Source of the DNA: Georgenia sp.
GTDB taxonomy: Bacteria; Actinomycetota; Actinomycetes; Actinomycetales; Actinomycetaceae
NCBI GenBank assembly: GCA_027322565.1
Contig: DAHVRG010000133.1
Location: 1 to 6,254, forward strand
Length of the DNA stretch: 6,254 bases
Reading direction: 5' to 3'
A program made the translations under genes and the position numbers. Within the stretch, counting starts at the first letter, position 1. Each line of letters opens with the position of its first letter. A model generated the notes under the pieces. It saw only the letters and a program-made list of their open reading frames with translations, made no database searches and had not been told where the DNA came from. Shown here piece by piece: positions 1-4,679 of the stretch.

Positions 1-80
1 TCAGCTGGTCGGGCGAGGCGACCGTGCGCCGCAACGTCGTCACCCTGCCCGGGCACGACGTCCTCGTCGTCCGGTGGTGA
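1..80 (+). CDS. C-terminal end of an unidentified protein (5' part outside window)
   Basis: Reading from base 3, the frame is open from the left edge to a TGA at 78-80 and gives 25 residues ending in LPGHDVLVVRW. Every codon ends in G or C, which matches the coding bias of the other genes and strongly supports real coding on the + strand. The pattern of an aliphatic strand preceded by LPGHD recalls the last beta strand of the C-terminal all-beta domain found in some glycoside hydrolases, where phrases like 'LPPH.V.VL' are common. That resemblance is short and weak, so I do not name a function. The next gene on the same strand starts 110 bp downstream with its own ribosome binding site. Confidence 0.75.
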   Translation, partial: SWSGEATVRRNVVTLPGHDVLVVRW

Positions 81-158
81 CTCGCTCGCCACGCTCGGCC
101 CGGCCCGCTGACCCCGTATCCGTACCGCAGAAGCGCTGCGCCCTGCGGGCCGGAGCCG

Positions 159-164
159 TAGCGT
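159..164 (+). promoter_or_regulatory. Weak -10-like hexamer (TAGCGT) upstream of the UspA-like gene
   Basis: TAGCGT fits the actinobacterial TAnnnT -10 pattern and lies 26 bases before the GTG at 191, which would leave a short leader containing the ribosome binding site. I see no convincing -35 element 16-18 bases upstream. In such GC-rich DNA a single TAnnnT match is weak evidence. The gap 81-190 otherwise shows no hairpin with a T tract. Confidence 0.25.
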
Positions 165-178
165 CGGCACCACCGGCC

Positions 179-187
179 GGAGGAGGA
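179..187 (+). promoter_or_regulatory. Shine-Dalgarno sequence GGAGGAGGA that fixes the start at 191
   Basis: GGAGGAGGA is a near-ideal anti-16S match, and the usable GGAGG cores lie 3-6 bases before the GTG at 191. It decides the start of the downstream gene. The same frame is open further back to an ATG at 74, but that ATG lies inside the end of the previous gene and has no comparable site. Confidence 0.85.
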
Positions 188-190
188 CCC

Positions 191-676
191 GTGACCCAGA
201 CCGTCATCGTGCTGACCGAGGACACGCTGCTGGACACCGACGTGCACCAGATCGTGGGCCACTACACCGGCCGCGACGTCCAGTACCGGGTGCTCGTGCC
301 GGCGGAGACCCACCGCAACGTCCTCGTCGAGGTCATCAACCACCTCGGGATGCTCGACCTGCGCGAGGTGTGGGAGGACGTCACCGAGCGCCATCCGGAC
401 GAGTCGCGGGCACGGGCCGAGGCCACCGAGGCACTGCGGCTCTCGGTCGCCCGGTTGGAGCGGTCGGGCGCCGCCGCGGAGGGGGTCGTCGTCCAGGGCG
501 ACCCGCTGCCCGCGCTCAGCCGGGCGGTGGGCGACCTCTCCGCCGCGGAGGTCGTCGTCGTCACCGAGCCGAAGATGCTGGACGACACCTTCCGCCGGGA
601 CTGGGCCTCCCGGGCCCGGGAGGCGCTCGGGGTGCCGGTGCTCCACCTCTACACCGGCTCCACGATCATCGGCTGA
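191..676 (+). CDS. UspA-like alpha/beta protein of unknown function
   Basis: The product has 161 residues, starting at GTG 191 behind a strong ribosome binding site. It begins with a beta strand (TVIVLTE, residues 4-10). A second strand follows (YRVLVPAET, 32-40), then a long helical middle with acidic and arginine-rich stretches (60-92). A third region reads AEGVVVQGDPLPALSRAV (96-113). The C-terminal half is AEVVVVTEP (119-127), then FRRDWASRAREALGVPVLHLY (134-154). This order matches the universal stress protein fold, in which the last segment is strand, helix, then P-V-L strand. The canonical ATP-binding G-x2-G-x9-G-(S/T) motif is absent where it should lie (128-145), so ATP binding of the usual type is unlikely. 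I recall similar actinobacterial proteins being annotated only as hypothetical, sometimes mislabelled as indole-3-glycerol phosphate synthase, for which there is no support here. No signal peptide or membrane segment is visible. Its 3' end overlaps the convergent transferase gene by 11 bp. Confidence 0.85.
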   Translation: MTQTVIVLTEDTLLDTDVHQIVGHYTGRDVQYRVLVPAETHRNVLVEVINHLGMLDLREVWEDVTERHPDESRARAEATEALRLSVARLERSGAAAEGVVVQGDPLPALSRAVGDLSAAEVVVVTEPKMLDDTFRRDWASRAREALGVPVLHLYTGSTIIG

Positions 677-1700
677 GGCGCCCCCGCAGCTCCGCCACCT
701 GCGCGGTGAGCCACCGCTTCGCGGCGAGCGCCCGCACCAGCCCGGCGTAGGCGCGGGGCTGCAGCGGCATGTCCCAGGCAGGGGCGACCTCGGTGATCTC
801 CTTCTCGAACTTTGTCTTGAACTGGGTGAGGCCGGACAGCCCCGGGAAGCGCTCCGAGCCCGCACCCGCGAGGTCGTAGCTGCGCACCCCGTCCACCTGC
901 AGCGTCTGGATGATCCGCCAGTGGAGCAGGTCGGCGGCGTAGGCCTTGCGGGCCTCGGCGTTGGATGCCCCGACGGAGTAGACGGCGGCGCCGTCGTTGA
1001 CGAGGACGAGCGCCCAGGCGAGCACCCGGCCGTCGCGGCGGGTGACGAAGACCCGGGCGTGCTCCGGCCCGAGGGTGCGGAGCATGTCGAGGTAGCGGCG
1101 GGCCGGGTGGGGGCCGAAGCCCTCGCGCTGCCCGGTCTCGACGAACACGTCGTAGAGCTCGGCGAACGCCGCCTCGTCGAGACCGGTCTCCTCGGTGACG
1201 GTGAGCGACTCGTCCTTCAGGGCCTTGCGGATGGCGCGCCGGCCCTGCTGCTTCATCGCGGCGAAGACCTCCTCCGGGGTGCGGTCGAGGTCGACGATGA
1301 CCGTGCGGTCGTAGGTGATGCCCTGGAGCACGGGACGCAGATCGGGCGCCTCGTGCATCGCGTGCAGCCGGACGAAGACGAGCCGCGGGTCGACCCGGCG
1401 CAGGGAGTCGGCCAGGAGCCGGCGCAGGTCCGCCTCCCGCTCGGGGGTGGCCTCGACGAACCACACCGGGCCGTTCTTCGCCCAGAGGTAGCGGAAACCG
1501 CCGGGGCCGCGCTGCGCGGTGAACGAGACGAGCGCAGCCGGTGTCCCGGCGGCGTCACGGTAGACGAGGCGGCCCCAGTGCTCCCGGCCGTCCACCACGG
1601 CGTCGAACCGCGCCCACACCGGGGCCTGCTCGATGGGCAGCGGGAACCCGGTGGCGAGCTGCCGGTAGGTGGTGTCGTCGACGGGGTGGAGGCTGCTCAT
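666..1700 (-). CDS. FemABX-family peptidoglycan bridge aminoacyltransferase (second of tandem pair)
   Basis: This is a 344-residue member of the FemA/FemB/FemX family, which transfers amino acids from aminoacyl-tRNA to the side chain of residue 3 of the peptidoglycan stem peptide, either on lipid-linked or UDP-linked precursor, in the cytoplasm. Two GNAT-like halves are visible. The first carries FRYLWAKNGPVW (69-80), DPRLVFVR (104-111), ITYDRTVIVDL (128-138) and the basic stretch KQQGRRAIRKALK (150-162). The second carries GFGPHP (194-199), LGPEHARVFV (210-219), YDLAGAGS (275-282) and KTKFEKEITEVAPAWD (295-310). There is no long coiled-coil arm as in Staphylococcus FemA, so the size and layout are closer to the compact FemX of Weissella. 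The ATG at 1700 overlaps the TGA of the upstream paralogue (ATGA) and has its own GGAGG site, so the two are translationally coupled. The amino acid added cannot be read from the sequence. Confidence 0.93.
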   Translation of the reverse strand: MSSLHPVDDTTYRQLATGFPLPIEQAPVWARFDAVVDGREHWGRLVYRDAAGTPAALVSFTAQRGPGGFRYLWAKNGPVWFVEATPEREADLRRLLADSLRRVDPRLVFVRLHAMHEAPDLRPVLQGITYDRTVIVDLDRTPEEVFAAMKQQGRRAIRKALKDESLTVTEETGLDEAAFAELYDVFVETGQREGFGPHPARRYLDMLRTLGPEHARVFVTRRDGRVLAWALVLVNDGAAVYSVGASNAEARKAYAADLLHWRIIQTLQVDGVRSYDLAGAGSERFPGLSGLTQFKTKFEKEITEVAPAWDMPLQPRAYAGLVRALAAKRWLTAQVAELRGRLSR

Positions 1701-2779
1701 GCCGCTCCCTCCTCACGGCCGGCGACGCGCCGGGCCTGGCTCGTGGCGCGCCGGGCGGCGGCGACCGCGGTGCGCTTGGCGTGCAGCGCCCTTCCCAGCG
1801 CGGCGTAGATCCACGGGCGCACCGGCACGTCCCAGGCAGGCGGCACCTGCGTGACCTCCGGGTTGAACTTGGTCTTCATCGTGGTCAGGGCCTCCAGCGA
1901 CGGCGCGAGCGGGGAGCCGATCCCCATGAAGTCGAACGTCCTGACGCCCTCGTCGCGCAGGGTGCGCAGGATGTGCCAGTAGAGCTGGGTGGGCGCGTCG
2001 TGGGCACGGCCCCGGGCAGTGCTGGCGGCGTAGTAGGCAGTGGCCGCGCCGTCGTGCACGGTGACGATGACCCAGGCCTGTACCTCCCCCGCGTACCGGC
2101 CGACGAACAGGCGGGCGTGCTGCGGACCGAGGGCGTCGAGCATCGCGGTGTAGACGCTCATCGGGTGGACGCCGAACCCGTCCCGGTCCGCGGTCTCGCG
2201 CAGGACGTCGTACAGCCCGGCGAAACCCTCCGCGCTGATGCCGGTCTCCTCGGTGCACTCGACCGGCTGCTCCCGCAGGCCCTTGCGCAGGTCGCGGCGG
2301 CCGCGCTTCTTCATCCCGGCGAGCAGCTCGTCGTCGCTGCGGCCGGCGAGCTCGACGACGACGGTGCGGTCGTAGGTCACCGACTGCAGCAGCTCGTGGA
2401 GGTCCTCGGCCCAGTGGGTGGCGTCGACCCGGACGAAGACGAGGCGCGGGTCGACGGCACGCACGCCGGTGACCAGCCGCTCGCGCAGCACCCGCTCGAG
2501 GTCCGGGGTCGCGGGGACGAGCCAGACCGGCCCGTGCTTGGCCCACAGGTACCGGAAGCCACGGCCCAGGTACTCCGTCAGGGCGAGCACCGCGGTGACC
2601 TCGTCGTCGACGTAGAACGCGAACCGCTTCCACGGCCGGCGACCGGGGACCGCACGGTCGTAGGCGTCCCAGGCGAGGGACTGCTCGACCGGCAGGTCGA
2701 CGTCCGTCGTCAGGGCGGCGAACTCCTCGTCCTCCACCGGCACGAGCCTGATGCTGTGCTCCACCTCATCCCCTTTCAC
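1697..2779 (-). CDS. FemABX-family peptidoglycan bridge aminoacyltransferase (first of tandem pair)
   Basis: This 360-residue protein is a paralogue of the next gene and shares its motifs in the same order: FRYLWAKHGPVW (75-86), DPRLVFVR (110-117), VTYDRTVVVEL (134-144), KKRGRRDLRKGL (157-168), GFGVHP (201-206), LGPQHARLFV (217-226), FDFMGIGS (282-289) and KTKFNPEVTQVPPAWD (302-317). The family uses aminoacyl-tRNA to extend the interpeptide bridge. A tandem pair suggests successive additions of two residues, each paralogue taking one position. The C-terminus (about 329-360) is an Ala/Arg-rich basic tail that could lie against the acidic inner membrane face. The listed start is GTG 2779, preceded by GGAGGG at 2784-2789. 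A second in-frame GTG at 2764 (residue 6) has its own AAAGGGG at 2770-2776, so the true start may be five residues shorter. The choice depends on the promoter. Confidence 0.92.
   Translation of the reverse strand: MKGDEVEHSIRLVPVEDEEFAALTTDVDLPVEQSLAWDAYDRAVPGRRPWKRFAFYVDDEVTAVLALTEYLGRGFRYLWAKHGPVWLVPATPDLERVLRERLVTGVRAVDPRLVFVRVDATHWAEDLHELLQSVTYDRTVVVELAGRSDDELLAGMKKRGRRDLRKGLREQPVECTEETGISAEGFAGLYDVLRETADRDGFGVHPMSVYTAMLDALGPQHARLFVGRYAGEVQAWVIVTVHDGAATAYYAASTARGRAHDAPTQLYWHILRTLRDEGVRTFDFMGIGSPLAPSLEALTTMKTKFNPEVTQVPPAWDVPVRPWIYAALGRALHAKRTAVAAARRATSQARRVAGREEGAA
1706..1714 (-). promoter_or_regulatory. Shine-Dalgarno sequence GAGGAGGGA inside the upstream femAB reading frame
   Basis: On the minus strand GAGGAGGGA lies 5 bases before the ATG at 1700. 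It is embedded in the last codons (Glu-Glu-Gly) of the upstream femAB gene. Together with the 4-base ATGA overlap at 1697-1700 it indicates that the second transferase is translated from the same mRNA, by re-initiation or direct entry. Confidence 0.8.
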
Positions 2780-2783
2780 GTCG

Positions 2784-2789
2784 CCCTCC
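2784..2789 (-). promoter_or_regulatory. Shine-Dalgarno sequence GGAGGG for the GTG at 2779
   Basis: GGAGGG lies 4 bases upstream of the GTG at 2779 on the minus strand and supports that start if the mRNA comes from further upstream, for example by read-through from the oxidoreductase gene. It immediately follows the -10-like TAGGCT at 2790-2795. A transcript initiated from that hexamer would therefore lack this site and would favour the GTG at 2764 instead. Confidence 0.6.
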
Positions 2790-2795
2790 AGCCTA
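2790..2795 (-). promoter_or_regulatory. Candidate -10 hexamer TAGGCT upstream of the femAB pair
   Basis: On the minus strand TAGGCT matches TAnnnT and is identical to the hexamer in front of rlmA (4665-4670). Transcription would start around 2781-2784, at the very edge of the coding region. No clear TTGACA-like -35 is seen. The position where one would be expected falls within one arm of the inverted repeat at 2811-2837, so a repressor or activator site there is conceivable. Confidence 0.4.
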
Positions 2796-2810
2796 TGGGC
2801 ACGAGGCGCG

Positions 2811-2837
2811 TGACCACGTCCGCCACCGGCGTGGTCA
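2811..2837 (-). terminator. Perfect 8-bp inverted repeat at the oxidoreductase stop codon: terminator or operator
   Basis: TGACCACG at 2811-2818 and CGTGGTCA at 2830-2837 are exact reverse complements separated by 11 bases. The repeat includes the TGA stop codon of the oxidoreductase gene and lies 16 bases before the -10-like hexamer of the femAB pair. A GC-rich RNA hairpin just after a stop codon suits a terminator, but there is no T tract after it on the minus strand, as often in actinobacteria. The alternative is a dimeric-regulator operator overlapping the femAB -35 region. Confidence 0.45.
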
Positions 2838-3818
2838 GGGGGTGAGGTACGCCTCGGCGAGCAGCTCCGCGGAGCGCAGCCGCTCCTCCACGCGCGGGCC
2901 CTGGTGGGCGACCATGATCTCGTCGGCGCCGGTCTGCTCGGCGAACTCGGTGACCTTGTCGCGCACGAGGTCGGGGGTGCCGACGGCGCTGTAGGTCATC
3001 ATCTGGTGCAGGTGGGCGGCCTGCGGGGACCGGAGCAGCGCGTCGGCCTGCTCGTCGGTGTACTCGGTGCCCGGGCGCAGGATGAGCGCCACCCGACTAC
3101 GCATGACCTCCTGCCGCTGCCGCTCGGCGTCGGCCTGGTCGTCGGCGGCGATGACGTTGTAGGCGGCGATGACGTAGGGCTCGTCGAGCTGCGCCGAGGG
3201 CTCGAACTCGCGCCGGTACAGCGCGATGGCCTCGTGCAGCGCGGCCGGCGCGAAGTGCGAGGCGAAGGCGTAGGGCAGCCCGAGCGCGGCGGCGAGCCCG
3301 GCGCCGAAGAGCGACGACCCGAGGATGTACAGCGGCACGTCCGTCCCCTTGCCCGGGTAGGCGTCCACCCCCGGGATGCGGGACTGACCGCGCAGGTAGC
3401 CCTGGAGCTCGAGGACGTCCTCGGGGAAGGTGTCGGCGGAGGTCGCGTCCCGGCGCAGGGCCCGCATCGTGTTCTGGTCCGTGCCCGGCGCCCGACCGAG
3501 GCCGAGGTCGATGCGGCCGGGGTGGAGCGTCTCGAGCGTGCCGAACTGCTCGGCGATGGTCAGTGGGGCGTGGTTGGGGAGCATGATGCCGCCCGCCCCC
3601 AGGCGGATGGTGCTCGTGTGCGCGGCGACGTGCGCGATGAGGACGGACGTCGCCGACGAGGCGATCCCGGGCATGTTGTGGTGCTCGGCGTACCAGACCC
3701 GTCGGTAGCCGGTCTCCTCCGCCTTCCGGGCCAGCGCCACCGTGCCGGCGAGTGACTCCGCGACGGTCTGGTCGCGTGCGACGGTGGCGAGGTCGAGGAT
3801 CGAGAGCGGCACTGACAT
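2835..3818 (-). CDS. LLM-class flavin-dependent oxidoreductase (luciferase-like, YhbW group)
   Basis: The 327-residue product is a bacterial-luciferase-like monooxygenase with a predicted TIM barrel that binds reduced FMN or F420. It starts with the typical [10 protein letters not shown] (4-13). It continues with [16 protein letters not shown] (40-55), [16 protein letters not shown] (71-86), [25 protein letters not shown] (90-114), LYILGSS (163-169) and SHFAP (187-191). The C-terminal [25 protein letters not shown] (279-303) is the usual family ending. These phrases are those of the 'luciferase family oxidoreductase, group 1' to which E. coli YhbW (about 335 residues) belongs. The substrate is unknown for most members, including this one. 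The ATG at 3818 has GAAAGG at 3826-3831, seven bases upstream. The gene follows yaaA on the same strand with only a 53-bp gap and no obvious promoter, so co-transcription with yaaA is likely. Confidence 0.93.
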   Translation of the reverse strand: MSVPLSILDLATVARDQTVAESLAGTVALARKAEETGYRRVWYAEHHNMPGIASSATSVLIAHVAAHTSTIRLGAGGIMLPNHAPLTIAEQFGTLETLHPGRIDLGLGRAPGTDQNTMRALRRDATSADTFPEDVLELQGYLRGQSRIPGVDAYPGKGTDVPLYILGSSLFGAGLAAALGLPYAFASHFAPAALHEAIALYRREFEPSAQLDEPYVIAAYNVIAADDQADAERQRQEVMRSRVALILRPGTEYTDEQADALLRSPQAAHLHQMMTYSAVGTPDLVRDKVTEFAEQTGADEIMVAHQGPRVEERLRSAELLAEAYLTP

Positions 3819-3825
3819 GCGGGCA

Positions 3826-3831
3826 CCTTTC
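3826..3831 (-). promoter_or_regulatory. Shine-Dalgarno sequence GAAAGG for the oxidoreductase
   Basis: GAAAGG sits 7 bases before the ATG at 3818 on the minus strand and supports that start codon. The rest of the gap to the yaaA stop (3832-3871) contains only a short GC palindrome around 3856-3866 and no recognisable promoter. Confidence 0.6.
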
Positions 3832-3871
3832 GTCGGGAGCGGTCACAGTGGCCAACCCGGGCCGGGACGTT

Positions 3872-4621
3872 CTATTCCGCCGTGACGTCCAGGGACCACG
3901 GCCTGCCGGACCGGGCCGGCGCGTGCGGCCCGGCGACCGTGAACGCCGGCGCGAGGACGTCGGCGAGCTCGTGAGGGGTGCGCGGCTTCGCGCCGGTGCG
4001 GCACAGGTGACCCGCGACCAGCCCCCGCGTGTGCTTGGCCATGTGGCTGGCGCCCGGGACGCGCACCTGCACCCAGCGCTCCGCCGCTGCGCCGCGGGGC
4101 GCGCCCGCTGCCGCGTACGTGCTGGAGCGGCAGTCCACGACGACCCCGTCCCCGGCCGCCGTGGTCAACAGGTCCTCCAGGTGGGGCCGCCAGAAGCGGG
4201 CGAGCGGGCCGGTGCCGGGCAGGGTGACGCCCATCGACAGGCGGTAGGGCGCCACCCGGTCGGTCAGCCGCAGCGCCCCGTGGAGCGCCGACACCACGGC
4301 GACCCACCGGGTGGCGCGACCTCGGGCGGCCGGGTCCATGCCGGCGAGGTCGAGGGCGGCGAAGAGGACGCCGGTGTACAGGTCGCGCACGGGTAGCGCG
4401 GGCGCGGTGTCGAGCCGGGTGTTGCGGGCCACCTCGTCGGCCAGGTTGGGGCTGACGCCGAGCACGCTCGTCGCACCGGGACGGGCGCTGACCGCGGCGA
4501 GCTCGGCGGCGACGGTGCGTCGCGGCGTGACGAGCTCGCGGAAGCTCAGCGCGGCCGGGTCGGCGGGCTTTCCCCTGCTGCGGGAGGACTTCGACTCCGA
4601 GGGCGGCAGGAGGATGAGCAC
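3872..4621 (-). CDS. yaaA: YaaA family peroxide stress protein
   Basis: The 249-residue product belongs to the YaaA (DUF328) family. In E. coli this protein limits free intracellular iron during hydrogen peroxide stress, and DNA binding has also been reported for it. Family landmarks are present in order: the N-terminal LLPPSESK (4-11), PVRDLYTGVLF (77-87), SALHGALRLTDRVAPYRLSMG (111-131), VVDCRSSTY (161-169) and ASHMAKHTRGLVAGHL (191-206). The length is close to the roughly 250-260 residues usual for the family. The GTG at 4621 is chosen because the family motif begins only three residues later and no start lies upstream in frame before the promoter. There is no Shine-Dalgarno sequence. A -10-like TAGAGT lies exactly 6 bases before the GTG, which suggests a leaderless mRNA. 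The oxidoreductase gene follows downstream, and rlmA is divergent. Confidence 0.93.
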   Translation of the reverse strand: MLILLPPSESKSSRSRGKPADPAALSFRELVTPRRTVAAELAAVSARPGATSVLGVSPNLADEVARNTRLDTAPALPVRDLYTGVLFAALDLAGMDPAARGRATRWVAVVSALHGALRLTDRVAPYRLSMGVTLPGTGPLARFWRPHLEDLLTTAAGDGVVVDCRSSTYAAAGAPRGAAAERWVQVRVPGASHMAKHTRGLVAGHLCRTGAKPRTPHELADVLAPAFTVAGPHAPARSGRPWSLDVTAE

Positions 4622-4627
4622 CGGACC

Positions 4628-4633
4628 ACTCTA
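4628..4633 (-). promoter_or_regulatory. yaaA: -10-like hexamer TAGAGT placing the yaaA transcript start at its GTG (leaderless)
   Basis: On the minus strand TAGAGT is followed by six bases (GGTCCG) and then the GTG start at 4621. The usual 6-7 base distance from -10 to +1 puts transcription initiation on the G of the start codon. The absence of a Shine-Dalgarno sequence agrees with a leaderless mRNA, a common class in actinobacteria. No strong -35 is visible, and no OxyR or PerR-type operator could be recognised. Confidence 0.6.
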
Positions 4634-4664
4634 GCGACGGACGATGCCGACACGCGTGCCCCCT

Positions 4665-4670
4665 TAGGCT
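4665..4670 (+). promoter_or_regulatory. -10-like hexamer TAGGCT just upstream of rlmA (leaderless or near-leaderless)
   Basis: TAGGCT lies 9 bases before the ATG at 4680, with GGCGCCGAC between. A transcript starting 7-9 bases after the hexamer would have a leader of 0-2 bases. There is no purine-rich ribosome binding site in the gap, so leaderless translation is the simplest reading. It faces away from the yaaA hexamer at 4628-4633 in a 58-bp divergent intergenic region. Confidence 0.55.
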
Positions 4671-4679
4671 GGCGCCGAC

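Noticed and set aside
74..676. A longer version of the UspA-like protein starting at ATG 74.
   Set aside because: The ATG overlaps the end of the previous gene. The extra 39 residues look like non-coding Ala/Pro/Arg-rich translation, and the strong GGAGGAGGA directly precedes the GTG at 191.
921..1808. A 295-codon open frame on the + strand opposite the second femAB gene.
   Set aside because: It is an antisense shadow without a ribosome binding site or family motif. It also spans the femAB junction.
1541..2845. A 434-codon open frame on the + strand opposite the first femAB gene.
   Set aside because: It is antisense to a well-supported gene. Its product has no recognisable motif and a composition typical of complement-strand frames in GC-rich DNA.
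3856..3866. A short GC palindrome (CCCGGGCCGGG) between yaaA and the oxidoreductase gene, considered as a terminator.
   Set aside because: The stem is only about 4 bp with a 3-base loop and no T tract, and such strings are common by chance in this DNA. The genes are more likely co-transcribed.
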